The position numbers and the translations under genes were made by a program. The notes below the pieces were generated by a model. The model did not search any database, was not told where the DNA came from, and was given only the letters and a program-made list of their open reading frames with translations. Shown here piece after piece: positions 42,044 through 51,470 of a DNA stretch of 64,000 nt. This DNA comes from Caldovatus sediminis (lineage in GTDB: Bacteria; Pseudomonadota; Alphaproteobacteria; Acetobacterales; Acetobacteraceae), in NCBI RefSeq assembly GCF_014644455.1, contig NZ_BMKS01000014.1, forward strand, positions 1 through 64,000, in the 5' to 3' direction. Position 1 is the stretch's first letter. Every line of letters begins with the position of its first letter.

Positions 42044-42364
42044 TCAGCGCAGCGGGATCTCCACGTGCAGGCCGATGCTCGGCCGCGACGGCGCGACGAA
42101 CACCGGCGGCGGCGCGGGCGCGACGACCACCGCCGGAGGAGGCGGCGGGACCGCGACCAGCGGAGCGGGAGCGACCGCGACGGGCGGGCGCGGCGCCACG
42201 AAGACCGGCGGCGGTGGCGCGACCACCACGGCCGGGCCGCCGCACCACTCGCCCTTGCGCCAGCCGCGCCCGCAGGGCGGCGTCGCCTCTGCCGGCGGCG
42301 GAAACAGGGCCGCGCCCGCGACCAGGGCGCCGGCGGCAACGGGCAGGAGGCGAGCAGGGCTCAT
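42044..42364 (-). CDS. Small secreted Pro/Val-rich (PXPV-like) protein
   Basis: A 106-residue exported protein. Signal peptide about 1-27 (LLPVAAGALVAGAALF ... AEA), a short CGRGWRKGEWCGG segment with two Cys, then repeats of the V-x-V-A-P-x-P-P-V type resembling PXPV repeats, ending HVEIPLR. Function unknown, likely periplasmic or surface. ATG at 42364; the upstream 34-codon extension is unlikely. Confidence 0.65.
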   Translation of the reverse strand: MSPARLLPVAAGALVAGAALFPPPAEATPPCGRGWRKGEWCGGPAVVVAPPPPVFVAPRPPVAVAPAPLVAVPPPPPAVVVAPAPPPVFVAPSRPSIGLHVEIPLR

Positions 42365-42466
42365 CGCGTGCGCTCCGGGCTCGCGGGGCTGTCGAGTGCG
42401 GACAACCGCCGCGCGACCGCATCCTGGCGCGGTTCCCGCCGGACGCGCAAGCCCGATGGCATGCAA

Positions 42467-43588
42467 TCAGGCGCCGGCCAGCGCCTCCCGCACCGGCCAC
42501 ACCTCCAGGCCCAGCGCTTCCGCCACCGCCGGGTGGGTGATCCGGCCGGCATGCACGTTCACGCCCGCCGCGAGATGCGGGTTCTCCGCGCAGGCCCGCC
42601 TCCAGCCCTTGTCGGCGAGTTGCAGCGTGAAGGGCAGCGTCGCGTTGTTCAGCGCCACCGCCGAGGTGCGCGCCACCGCACCCGGCATGTTGGTCACGCA
42701 GTAGTGCACCACGCCGTCCACCACGTAGGTCGGGTCGGCATGAGTCGTCGGGCGCGAGGTCTCGCAGCACCCGCCCTGGTCGATCGCGACGTCCACCACC
42801 ACGCTGCCCGGCCGCATGCGCCGTACCATGTCGCGCGTGACCAGCTTCGGCGCCGCCGCGCCCGGCACCAGCACGGCGCCGACCACCAGGTCGGCCTCCA
42901 GCACCGCCTCCTCGATCGAATCGTAGGTGGCGAACAGCGTGTCCACCGCGCCGTTGAACTCGCGGTCCAGCGCGTCCATCACGCGATTGGACTTGTCGAG
43001 CACGGTCACCCGCGCCCGCATCCCGTGCGCGATCCGAGCGGCGTTCGAGCCCACGACGCCGCCGCCGATGATGGCGACCTTCGCCGCCGGCACGCCGGGG
43101 ACGCCGGAGAGCAGGATGCCCGCCCCGCCGGCCTCCTTCTCCAGGCAGCGAGCGCCGACCTGGATCGCCATGCGCCCGGCGACCTCGCTCATCGGCGCGA
43201 GCAGCGGCAGGCCGCCCTGCGCGTCGGTCACCGTCTCGTAGGCGATCGCGGTGCAGCCGCTCGCCATCAGGCCCCTGGCCTGCTCCGGGTCGGGCGCGAG
43301 GTGGAGATAGGTGAACAGCACCTGTCCGGCACGGAGCCGCGCCCATTCGTGGGGCTGCGGCTCCTTCACCTTCACGATCAGCTCGGCCCGCGCGAACACC
43401 TCCGCCGCGTCGGCGGCGATCGCGGCGCCCGCCGCGCGGTAGGCCTCGTCGGGAAAGCCGATCGCCGCGCCGGCGCCGGTCTCGACCAGCACCTCGTGCC
43501 CGTGGGCCGCGAGCTCGCGCACGGAGGCGGGGACGAGGCCCACGCGATACTCGTGCACCTTGACCTCCTTCGGCACGCCGACGCGCAT
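42467..43588 (-). CDS. ald: Alanine dehydrogenase
   Basis: A 373-residue NAD-dependent L-alanine dehydrogenase. Catalytic Lys75 in KVKEPQP and His96 in [10 protein letters not shown] are at the canonical positions; the Rossmann motif is [16 protein letters not shown], and [20 protein letters not shown] carries the third catalytic region. Forms a hexamer. It interconverts alanine and pyruvate, and can recycle NADH under low O2, as reported in mycobacteria. Divergent from the CoA-transferase gene; 102 bp upstream of the Pro-rich gene on the same strand. Confidence 0.95.
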   Translation of the reverse strand: MRVGVPKEVKVHEYRVGLVPASVRELAAHGHEVLVETGAGAAIGFPDEAYRAAGAAIAADAAEVFARAELIVKVKEPQPHEWARLRAGQVLFTYLHLAPDPEQARGLMASGCTAIAYETVTDAQGGLPLLAPMSEVAGRMAIQVGARCLEKEAGGAGILLSGVPGVPAAKVAIIGGGVVGSNAARIAHGMRARVTVLDKSNRVMDALDREFNGAVDTLFATYDSIEEAVLEADLVVGAVLVPGAAAPKLVTRDMVRRMRPGSVVVDVAIDQGGCCETSRPTTHADPTYVVDGVVHYCVTNMPGAVARTSAVALNNATLPFTLQLADKGWRRACAENPHLAAGVNVHAGRITHPAVAEALGLEVWPVREALAGA

Positions 43589-43716
43589 CGGATCCCCTCC
43601 GCCTGGGTTGTGACGGTACTGACATGGGGTGGCCCGGTCGCCCGCCCAATGGCCGCGTGACGCCGCCCCGCACTGCCCCTATCGTCCCGCGCGCCATCCT
43701 CGAGGGGAAGCGTCGC

Positions 43717-44913
43717 ATGGCAGACGGGCCGCTCTCCGGCATTCGCGTGATCGAGATCGGCCAGGCGCTCGCCGGCCCCTTCGCCGGGGTGATCCTCGCC
43801 GAGATGGGCGCCGAGGTCGTCAAGGTCGAGAAGCCCGAGGGCGGCGACGACGCGCGGCAGTGGGGCCCGCCCTTCGTCGAGGGGGACGCCGTCACCTTCC
43901 GCGCCCTCAACCGCGGCAAGCGCTCCGTCACGCTCGATCTGAAGCGGGCCGAGGACGTCGCCGCGCTGAAGGCGCTGGCGCGCGACGGGGCCGACATCCT
44001 GATCCAGAACCTCCGCCCCGGTGTGGCGGAGGCGCTCGGCATCGGGCCGGAGGCGCTGCTCGCCGAGAACCCGCGGCTGATCTACTGCTCGATCTGGGCC
44101 TTCGGCCATCGCGGGCCGCTGCGCGACGCCCCGGGCTTCGACCCGCTGCTGCAGGCCTATGGCGGGGTGATGACGCTGACCGGGCGGCCGGAGGACCCGC
44201 CCACCTTCTGCGCCCCGCCGCTGAACGACAAGGCGAGCGCGATGTGGTGCGTGATCGGCGCGCTGGCCGCGCTGCAGCGGCGGCAGGCGACCGGCAGGGG
44301 CGGCGTGATCGACACCTCGCTGTTCGAGGCCGCGGTGAGCTGGGTGGACACGCCGCTCAACCAGTACGCCGCCACCGGCCGCCCGCCGCGGCGCCACGGC
44401 ACGGCGAGCGCCATCCTCGTGCCCTACCAGGTGTTCGAGACCGCGGACCGGCCGATGGTGATCGCGGTGGGCAACGACCGCCTGTTCGCGAAGTGCGCCG
44501 AGGCGCTCGGCCATCCCGGGTGGGCGCGCGATCCGCGCTTCGCCAGGGGACCCGACCGCGCCGCGCACCGCGAGGCGCTGATCGCGCTGATGGTGCCGGT
44601 GCTGCGGGCGCGGACGCGGGCCGAGTGGATCGCGCGGCTCGCGGCGGCGGGCGTGCCGTGCGGCCCGGTGAACGACATCCCGGCGCTTGCCGCGAGCGAG
44701 CAGCTCGCCGCGATGGACATGATGCGCCGCCTGCCGGGCAGCGGCATGCAGGTGGTCGGCTTGCCGCTCTCCTTCGAGCGGCGGCGGCCGCATCCGCGCG
44801 GCGACTCGCCGCGGCTCGGCGAACACACCGCCGAGGTGCTCGGCCGCGCCGGCGCGCGGAGCGGGGCGCCCGGGGGCGGCTCCGGCGCCCCGCCCCCGCC
44901 GGGCCCGACCTAG
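43717..44913 (+). CDS. Type III (CaiB/BaiF) CoA-transferase
   Basis: A 398-residue family III CoA-transferase. Blocks: GIRVIEIGQALAGPFAGVIL, MGAEVVKVEKPEGGDDAR, RGKRSVTLDLK, and GFDPLLQAYGGVMTLTG, holding the catalytic Asp region. CoA acceptor unknown (formyl-, carnitine- or mesaconyl-type). The start at 43717 follows GAGGGG. Its C-terminal tail is Pro/Gly-rich, and its stop overlaps the convergent DoxX gene by 4 bp. Confidence 0.88.
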   Translation: MADGPLSGIRVIEIGQALAGPFAGVILAEMGAEVVKVEKPEGGDDARQWGPPFVEGDAVTFRALNRGKRSVTLDLKRAEDVAALKALARDGADILIQNLRPGVAEALGIGPEALLAENPRLIYCSIWAFGHRGPLRDAPGFDPLLQAYGGVMTLTGRPEDPPTFCAPPLNDKASAMWCVIGALAALQRRQATGRGGVIDTSLFEAAVSWVDTPLNQYAATGRPPRRHGTASAILVPYQVFETADRPMVIAVGNDRLFAKCAEALGHPGWARDPRFARGPDRAAHREALIALMVPVLRARTRAEWIARLAAAGVPCGPVNDIPALAASEQLAAMDMMRRLPGSGMQVVGLPLSFERRRPHPRGDSPRLGEHTAEVLGRAGARSGAPGGGSGAPPPPGPT

Positions 44914-45359
44914 CGGCGCAGCGCGTAGCGCCCCGGGCCGATCGCCGCCAGGACGATCATCCCGCCGATCATCGCGAGGTTCTTCCAGAAGCTCGCGAGC
45001 TGGGGGAACCATTGCGCGCCCTCGAACTCCCAGAAGCGGTGCGCGATGAGGGTCGCGGCGGCCACGAACAGGATCAGCCCGACCAGCGCCTGCCGGGCCC
45101 AGAGGCCGAGGATCACGAGCACGGGCAGCACCAGCTCGATCGCGATCACCAGCGCCGCGGCGAGGGCGGGGAGCGGAAGCCCGTAGCGCTCCATCATCGC
45201 GACCGTGCCGCCCCAGCCCGCGAGCTTCAGGTAGCCGGTGATCGGGAAGATGGCGACGACCAGCACGCGCCCGATCAGCAGCGCGAGGTCCGGGTTCCGG
45301 GCCGACGCGGCGCGCTGATCCCGGCCGTAGGCGGCGGAGGTGGATTCGGACGGCGGCAT
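44910..45359 (-). CDS. DoxX-family membrane protein
   Basis: A 149-residue membrane protein with four predicted helices and a DoxX core: LLIGRVLVVAIFPITGYLKL, LVLPVLVILGLWARQALVG, and a C-terminal IAHRFWEFEG segment. A second DoxX protein in the window, similar in layout to that at 36370. GGAAGGG before the ATG. Convergent overlap with the CoA-transferase. Confidence 0.85.
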   Translation of the reverse strand: MPPSESTSAAYGRDQRAASARNPDLALLIGRVLVVAIFPITGYLKLAGWGGTVAMMERYGLPLPALAAALVIAIELVLPVLVILGLWARQALVGLILFVAAATLIAHRFWEFEGAQWFPQLASFWKNLAMIGGMIVLAAIGPGRYALRR

Positions 45360-45474
45360 GTTTCCCTTCCTCCCCTGGCGTGCCGTCGCGAGCGGCCGAT
45401 GGCGGTCCCCGCGGCGGCATCGGACCCGGCCCGCCGGTCGTCCGCAGGGGCCCGCCCGGGCTCCCGTGGCAGCG

Positions 45475-45828
45475 CTAGCGCGGCGGCAGGACGATGAACG
45501 CCACCGCGGCGACCAGGCAGGCCATGGCGGCGAAGTAGTTCCAGCGCAGCGTCTCGCCAAGCCACCAGACGCTGAAGGCGCCGAACACCGCCAGGGTGAT
45601 CACCTCCTGCATGATCTTGAGCTGCTGGCCGGTGTAGGCGCCGGCCAGGTAGCCGATGCGGTTGGCCGGCACGGCGAGGCAGTACTCCAGCAGCGCGATG
45701 GACCAGGAGACGAGGATCGCGAGCCAGAGCGGCCAGTCCGGCCGCCGCAGATGGCCGTACCAGGCGAAGGTCATGAGCAGGTTGGAGCCGATCAGCAGCA
45801 GCGGCGGCCAGAGATGGGCGGGGGTCAT
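45475..45828 (-). CDS. DUF486 (DMT-superfamily) membrane protein
   Basis: A 117-residue protein with four predicted membrane helices and the DUF486 signature MTFAWYGHL near the start plus YCLAVPANRIGY and QLKIMQEVITLAVF. Role unknown; DMT superfamily relationship suggests small-molecule export. Its start overlaps the AmpG-like gene stop as ATGA, so it is co-translated. Confidence 0.85.
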   Translation of the reverse strand: MTPAHLWPPLLLIGSNLLMTFAWYGHLRRPDWPLWLAILVSWSIALLEYCLAVPANRIGYLAGAYTGQQLKIMQEVITLAVFGAFSVWWLGETLRWNYFAAMACLVAAVAFIVLPPR

Positions 45829-47228
45829 GTGGGGCGGATGGCCTCGTCGGCGGGGGCGGCGGCCGCGGCCGGCGCGCGCGCAGCGGCGGGCGGCGGCAGG
45901 CGCGCGAGCAGCCAGAGCATGATCGCCATCGCCGGGAGCGCCGCCGCGGTGGTGATCAGGAAGAAGTCCGCCCAGCCCAGCCCCAGCCGCTCCACCAGCC
46001 AGCCCGAGGCGGCGCCGGCGGTGCGCAGCGGAATCGTCGCGAGCGAGGAGAGCAGCGCATACTGCGTCGCCGTGAAGGCGCGGTTCGTCAGGCCGGAGAG
46101 GTAGGCGACGAAGGCGGCGTCGGCCATGCCGTCGGTGAAGTTCTCGATGCCGACCTGCGCCCAGAGCATGGCGACGTCGTGCCCCGCATGGGCGAGCGCG
46201 ACGTACATCAGGTTCGACAGCATCTGGCCGAGCCCGGTCAGCACCAGCGCCCGCCCGACGCCGATCCGCGCCACCACCCAGCCGCCCGCCAGCGCCCCGC
46301 CGAGCAGCGCGACGAGGCCGAAGACGCTGCCGACCGTGGCCACCTCCTCCCGCGAGAAGCCGAGCTGGCGGTAGAAGGGGATGGTCATCGTCCCGGCCAT
46401 CGCCTCGCCCAGCTTGAACAGCCCGACGAAGAGGAGGATGGCGAGCCAGGAGGGTCGCCGCACGAAGTCGGCGAAGGGCTCGACCACGGCGGCGCGCAAT
46501 CGCGCCCGCCAGCCGGCCGTGCCGCGCGTCGCCTCGCCGCCGGAGGGGGCGGCCGGCTCGCGCCCCGCCAGCACGGCGAGGACGCCGACGCCGATCAGCG
46601 CGGCGGCGTAGGCGAAGGCGCCGGCCCAGCCGATCGCGCCGACCAGCAGCAGCGTCCCGGCGCCGCTCGCCAGCAGCGCGGCGCGGTAGCCCCAGATGTA
46701 GCAGGCGAGCCCATAGCCCTGCTCGCGCTCCTCCAGGATCTCGATGCGGTAGGCGTCCACCACGATGTCCTGGCTGGCCGAGAGGAAGGCGACCACGACC
46801 GCGCAGGCCGCCGTGGCGAGCGGCGCCGCCGCCGGATCGGTCAGCCCGGTCGCGAGGATCGCGGCGGCGAGGCAGGGCTGGATCAGCAGCAGCCAGCCCC
46901 GGCGCCGGCCGAACCGCAGGAGGCCGGGCGGCGGCCGCACCTCGTCGAGCAGCGGCGACCAGAGGAACTTGAAGGAGTACGACCAGGCGATCAGGGCGGT
47001 GAGCCCGATCTCGGTCAGCGACAGCCCCGCCTCGGTGAACCACTGGCGCAGCACCACGCCGGCCACCAGCGGCAGCGGCACGCCGGCCGAGAAGCCGAGG
47101 GCGAGGAGGACCAGGAAGCGACGGTCGGCGAGAAGGAGCCGCCGGCGCCGCGGCGCGGCCCCGGCGGGCGTTGGCGGAACGGCTCGGGAATCGCCCCTGG
47201 CGGCGCCGGGCGCGGCGGAGTCGCGCAT
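45825..47228 (-). CDS. AmpG-like MFS permease
   Basis: A 467-residue major-facilitator protein with 12 predicted membrane segments, best fitting the AmpG (muropeptide permease) family: FSAGVPLPLVAGVVLRQWF, YSFKFLWSPLLDE, FLSASQDIVVDAYRIEIL and ENFTDGMADAAFVAYLSGLT. These last two blocks are characteristic of AmpG. Muropeptide uptake is the likely role. Met at 47228 is chosen; further upstream is Arg-rich noise. No ampC or lysozyme-type partner nearby. Confidence 0.85.
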   Translation of the reverse strand: MRDSAAPGAARGDSRAVPPTPAGAAPRRRRLLLADRRFLVLLALGFSAGVPLPLVAGVVLRQWFTEAGLSLTEIGLTALIAWSYSFKFLWSPLLDEVRPPPGLLRFGRRRGWLLLIQPCLAAAILATGLTDPAAAPLATAACAVVVAFLSASQDIVVDAYRIEILEEREQGYGLACYIWGYRAALLASGAGTLLLVGAIGWAGAFAYAAALIGVGVLAVLAGREPAAPSGGEATRGTAGWRARLRAAVVEPFADFVRRPSWLAILLFVGLFKLGEAMAGTMTIPFYRQLGFSREEVATVGSVFGLVALLGGALAGGWVVARIGVGRALVLTGLGQMLSNLMYVALAHAGHDVAMLWAQVGIENFTDGMADAAFVAYLSGLTNRAFTATQYALLSSLATIPLRTAGAASGWLVERLGLGWADFFLITTAAALPAMAIMLWLLARLPPPAAARAPAAAAAPADEAIRPT

Positions 47229-47482
47229 GCCGATTCGGGCTAGCAGAGGATGCCGCGCGGCGCCATGCCGATCGGCACGCGGCAGCGGAAACGGCGGGGG
47301 AAGCGTCCCGGGCGTGGGGCGGCGGCCCGCCGTCCGGTCGGCCGCGGCCCGCCGGCGGCGCCGCGCGGCCCGGTTCGCGCCGCGGCGCCCCCGCCCCGCG
47401 CTTGCGCGGCGCGGCGGCGCCTGCGCAGACTGCGGCTGCCGAATCCGGCCGCAGGGAAAGGCCCGCAACAGGGGAGACCGGC

Positions 47483-48028
47483 ATGGACATCGTCGCGCGC
47501 GCGAAGGGGATGATCCTGAACCCCCGCGAGGAATGGGCGACGGTCGCGGGCGAGAGCGCCGACACGAGGTCGCTGCTCCTCGGCTATGCCGCGCCGCTGG
47601 CCGCGATCCCGGCGGTGGCGGGGTTCCTCGTCACGCTGGCCCTGCTCGGCGGACGCGGCATCGCCGGCGTGCTGTTCTCCTCCCTCGTCGGCTACGTGCT
47701 CGGGCTGGTCGGCGTCTACGTCGTCGCCAAGATCGTCGAGGCACTGGCGCCGCGCTTCGGCGGCACGGCGGACGAGCCGACGGCGATGAAGCTGGTCGTC
47801 TACGCCGCCACCGCCTCCTGGGTCTTCGGGGCGGCGGTGATCGTCCCGCTGATCGGCTGGATCGTCGCCCTGATCGGCGCGCTCTACAGCCTCTATCTCT
47901 TCTACCTCGGCACCGCGCCGGTGGCGCGCGTGCCGGAGGGCCAGGCGGTGGTGTTCACCGCCGCGGTCGTCGTGGTCGCGATCGTGGTGAACATCCTCAT
48001 CGCCATCGTGGTGGGGCTGTTCCTCTGA
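47483..48028 (+). CDS. Yip1-family membrane protein
   Basis: A 181-residue protein with about five predicted membrane helices; the N-terminal VARAKGMILNPREEWATVAGE is typical of bacterial YIP1-family proteins. Function is unknown. GGGGAGA precedes the ATG. It converges on the glycosyltransferase gene and is divergent from the AmpG-like gene. Confidence 0.8.
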   Translation: MDIVARAKGMILNPREEWATVAGESADTRSLLLGYAAPLAAIPAVAGFLVTLALLGGRGIAGVLFSSLVGYVLGLVGVYVVAKIVEALAPRFGGTADEPTAMKLVVYAATASWVFGAAVIVPLIGWIVALIGALYSLYLFYLGTAPVARVPEGQAVVFTAAVVVVAIVVNILIAIVVGLFL

Positions 48029-48046
48029 CCGGTCGGCGCGGCCCGC

Positions 48047-49801
48047 TCAGGTCCCGGCGAGGCGATACAGGGTCAGGGCCAGCCAGCGTCCCCGCGTCGG
48101 GTTGAGTCCGGCGACCGAGCCGAGCTCCGCCAGCTCGAGGCCGAGCGCGGCGGCGGCGTCACGGAACGCCGCCTCGTCGCGGTCGCCGACCGCGACGACC
48201 CGGGCGCCGCCCTGCGCCTCCCCCTCGGCGAGGAACCGCGCGGCCGCCGCGCCGTCGCGCAGCAGCCGCGTGCGCGTGCCGACGGCGAAGACGAGGGAGG
48301 GCTCGTGGAAGCCCACGATCCCGAACGCCTCGGCCGGCGGGCCGCCACCGGGGGCGGCGCGCAGCGCGGCCGCCACGCGCGGCGCGATCCAGATCGGCTC
48401 CAGCCGCGGCAGCACGCCCTCGAGCACGACGGCGTAGAGCGGCACGGCGAGGCCCGCGGCGGCGAGCCCGGCACGGTCCCAGCGCGGCCGCGCGGGGGCG
48501 GCGGCCTCCCCCTCGCCCTTCCGCGCGCGCGCCGCGAAGGCGCCCCAGACCAGCACCCCGGCCGCGGGGAGGGCGAGCAGCGCCACGGGCTCCACGCCGC
48601 CGGTCAGGGCGTAGGTCAGCGCCGGCGCGAGCAGCGCGAGGGCAAGCGCGACGGCGACGAAGCCGGCGTCGGCGAGCCAGGCGAGCCAGCGGGGTGGGCG
48701 CGCGCGCAGCGGGTCCGTCGCCCAGGCGCCGGCGAGCAGCATCAGCGCGGGGAAGGCGGGCAGGGTGTAGTGCGGCAGCTTGGTCGCCACCGCCTCGAAC
48801 AGCAGCCAGACCGGCACGATCCAGGCGAGAAGGAAGCGCGTCGCGGGGCGGGCGCGCGCATGCCAGGCGCCGGGCAGCGCCCGCAGCACCACCCAGCCCG
48901 CGGGAAAGGCGGCGATGCCGAAGGTGAGCAGGTAGTAGCCGGGCGGGCCCCAGTGGCTCTCCTCGCCGCTGCCGACCTTGGCGAGCATGTCGCCGCCGAC
49001 CGCCTCGGCGAAGAAGCGGCCGTCGGTCGCGATGCCGATGGCGACGAACCAGGGCGCCGCGGCGAGCAGCATGAGCGGCGCGCCCCAGCCGGGCCGGAGC
49101 GCGCGGAGCCAGGGCGCGCCGCGGTCCGCCACCGCCAGGGTGATGCCGGCGAGCAGCGGCACCATCGGCGCCACCGGCCCCTTGAGCAGGATGCCGAGGC
49201 CGAGCGCCAGCCAGAACCCCGCCGCCTCGGGCGCGCCGAACGCCTCGGGACGGAGATACGCCCGTCCGAACAGCCCCATCGCGACCACGACGCTCGCGAG
49301 CAGCGCCGCATCGGTCTTGGCGATGTGCGTTTCCGCCGCCAGCACGAGGCAGGAGGCGAGCAGCGCCGCCCCGAGGAAGGCCGCCCGCCGTCCCACCAGA
49401 GCGCGCCCGAAGTGGTGGGTCGCCAGCACCGCGAGCAGCGCGCCGAGCAGCGAGGGGAGGCGATAGGGCCAGATGGCGTCGCGCGTGGCGAGGCCGAGCG
49501 CCTCGGCCGCATGCACGGAGGCGGCCTGGGCCCAGTGGATGCCGGCCGGCTTCTTGTTGCGCTCCACCTCGCCGAACCGGATGCGGACGTAGTCGCCGGT
49601 CTCGACCATCTGGCGCGTGGCCTGGGCGAAGCGGCTCTCGTCCCGGTCGGTCGGCGGCAGGGTGAAGAAGCCCGGCAGCCAGAGCGCGAGGCAGAGCAGC
49701 ACGAGGCAGAGCCGCGGCCGGCGCTCCGTCGCGTGCGCGAGGGGATGCGAGGGCGGCCCGGCCTCGCCCGGGGCGCCCGCGGCGGGACTCCGCTGCAGCA
49801 T
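48047..49801 (-). CDS. ArnT-like glycosyltransferase (GT39/GT83 family)
   Basis: A 584-residue polytopic membrane enzyme, which uses a polyprenyl-phosphate sugar donor. The periplasmic active site loop TDRDESRFAQATRQMVETGD and ERNKKPAGIHWAQ matches ArnT/PMT proteins, with Asp-Glu in DRDE. About 12 membrane segments and a soluble C-terminal domain (about 460-584). Likely modifies lipid A or another envelope acceptor, but could glycosylate protein. Divergent from rsmB over 37 bp. Confidence 0.85.
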   Translation of the reverse strand: MLQRSPAAGAPGEAGPPSHPLAHATERRPRLCLVLLCLALWLPGFFTLPPTDRDESRFAQATRQMVETGDYVRIRFGEVERNKKPAGIHWAQAASVHAAEALGLATRDAIWPYRLPSLLGALLAVLATHHFGRALVGRRAAFLGAALLASCLVLAAETHIAKTDAALLASVVVAMGLFGRAYLRPEAFGAPEAAGFWLALGLGILLKGPVAPMVPLLAGITLAVADRGAPWLRALRPGWGAPLMLLAAAPWFVAIGIATDGRFFAEAVGGDMLAKVGSGEESHWGPPGYYLLTFGIAAFPAGWVVLRALPGAWHARARPATRFLLAWIVPVWLLFEAVATKLPHYTLPAFPALMLLAGAWATDPLRARPPRWLAWLADAGFVAVALALALLAPALTYALTGGVEPVALLALPAAGVLVWGAFAARARKGEGEAAAPARPRWDRAGLAAAGLAVPLYAVVLEGVLPRLEPIWIAPRVAAALRAAPGGGPPAEAFGIVGFHEPSLVFAVGTRTRLLRDGAAAARFLAEGEAQGGARVVAVGDRDEAAFRDAAAALGLELAELGSVAGLNPTRGRWLALTLYRLAGT

Positions 49802-49838
49802 GGGGCGGGGCCTCTAGCATGGCGCGGCGCCGGGGGCC

Positions 49839-51140
49839 ATGTTCCGCGGCCTGTCCATGCCCCTGTCCCCCCGCGCCGGCCCGCCCGGCCTGCCGACCCG
49901 TCGCGCCGCCCTGGCGCTGCTCGAGGCCGTGCTCGGGCGCCATCGCCCGCTCGAGGAGGCGCTCGACGCGCTGCCCGCCGGACTCGACCCGCGCGACCGG
50001 GCGGCGGCGCACCGCATCGCCTCGGCGGTGCTGCGCCGGCTGGGTTCGCTCGACGCCGTGGTCGAGCCGTTCCTGCGGCGCGAGCCGCCAGCCGCGGTGC
50101 GCCACGCGCTGCGCATCGGCGCGGCGGAACTGCTGTTGCTCGGCACGCCGGCGCACGCCGCCGTGGCGTCGGCGGTGGCCCTGGTGCCGCGGCCGTTCGC
50201 CGGACTGGTCAACGCCGTGCTGCGCCGGATCGCGGAGCAGGGACCGGCAGCGCTGGAGGGCCTCGATGCCGAGCGCCTCGACACGCCCCCCTGGCTGTGG
50301 AGCGCCTGGCATGCGGCCTACGGGCCGGAGGTGGCGCGTGCCATCGCCGCGGCGCACCGCGTGCCGGCACCGCTCGACCTGACGCCGGCGCGTCCCGACG
50401 CCGCGCCACCCGAGGGGGCGGAGGTGCTGCCGACGGGCACCTGGCGCCTCCCGCCGGGGACGCGGGCGACGGAACTGCCCGGCTTCGCCGAGGGCGCGTT
50501 CTGGGTGCAGGACGCGGCCGCGGCACTGCCGGCGCGCCTGCTCGCGCCCCGCCCCGGCGAGCGGGTGGCCGATCTCTGCGCCGCGCCGGGCGGCAAGACG
50601 GCGCAGCTCGCCGCCGCCGGCGCGGCGGTGACCGCCGTGGAACGCGACCCGAGGCGCGCGGCGCGGCTGCGCGAGAACCTGGCGCGGCTGCGCCTGCCCG
50701 CCGAGGTGGTGGAGGCGGACGCGACGCGCTGGGGCGAGGACGGCGCCTTCGACGCCGTGCTGCTCGACGCGCCCTGCACCGCGACGGGCACCATCCGCCG
50801 CCATCCCGACGTGGCGCATCTCAAGCGCCCGCGCGACGTGGCGAGTGCCGCGGAGGCGCAGGCGCGACTGCTCGCCAACGCGGCGCGGCTGGTGCGGCCG
50901 GGCGGGCGGCTGGTCTTCGCCACCTGCTCGCTGCAGCCGGAGGAGGGCGAGGCGCACCTCGAAGGTGCGGTGGCGCTCGGGCTCCGGCTCGATCCGGTGC
51001 GCGCCGGGGAGGTGCCCGGACTGGCCGAGGCCGTGACGCCGGGCGGGTGGCTGCGCACGCGGCCCGATCTCTGGGCCGCGCGGGGCGGGCTCGACGGGTT
51101 CTTCGTGGCGCGCTTCGCGCGGCCGCCGGGCCCCGGCTGA
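49839..51140 (+). CDS. rsmB: 16S rRNA (cytosine-967-C5) methyltransferase RsmB-like
   Basis: A 433-residue RNA m5C methyltransferase. The N-terminal NusB-like helical domain (about 18-140) is followed by a SAM-binding domain: VADLCAAPGGKTAQLAA, VEADATRWG, LLDAPCTATGTIRRHPD with the release cysteine, and LVFATCSLQPEEGE with the nucleophilic cysteine. The substrate target is inferred from the NusB plus FMU layout. A Met 6 codons downstream (49857) could be the start. Confidence 0.88.
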   Translation: MFRGLSMPLSPRAGPPGLPTRRAALALLEAVLGRHRPLEEALDALPAGLDPRDRAAAHRIASAVLRRLGSLDAVVEPFLRREPPAAVRHALRIGAAELLLLGTPAHAAVASAVALVPRPFAGLVNAVLRRIAEQGPAALEGLDAERLDTPPWLWSAWHAAYGPEVARAIAAAHRVPAPLDLTPARPDAAPPEGAEVLPTGTWRLPPGTRATELPGFAEGAFWVQDAAAALPARLLAPRPGERVADLCAAPGGKTAQLAAAGAAVTAVERDPRRAARLRENLARLRLPAEVVEADATRWGEDGAFDAVLLDAPCTATGTIRRHPDVAHLKRPRDVASAAEAQARLLANAARLVRPGGRLVFATCSLQPEEGEAHLEGAVALGLRLDPVRAGEVPGLAEAVTPGGWLRTRPDLWAARGGLDGFFVARFARPPGPG

Positions 51141-51470
51141 TTCGCGACCGTGTCGGCCGGCGCCGTCGCCGTTCCTGCGCCGACGCCCCGTCGTCCGGGT
51201 TCCGCCTCGCCGTGGTCCCCGGCCCTGGCGGAACAGCGGCTGATGGCGGACACGTCGGGTCGCGTGCGCCGGGTGGAGAACGGCGGCAACGGCGTGATCG
51301 AGATCGCCTGCGGCCGCCGGGCGGGCCGGTCGCGCCGGACCGGCTGGCATGCTGCCGCCCCACGAGGACCAGGCCGGGCGGGTCGTGCAAGGGATCGGCG
51401 CCCTGGGTCCGCGGGATCGGGAAGCCGGCGGGGTTCTTGGAACGCCGGATGCCGGGGTGCGGCGCCGGGG
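51141..51470. other. Intergenic, no supported gene
   Basis: About 330 bp between the convergent rsmB and motA genes. Frames are low-complexity; no convincing terminator or RNA. Confidence 0.45.

Noticed and set aside
40929-44042. One long fused minus-strand protein joining the dioxygenase to upstream sequence
   Set aside because: The part upstream of 41942 is out of frame with the recognised genes and low-complexity; alanine dehydrogenase occupies that region in another frame.
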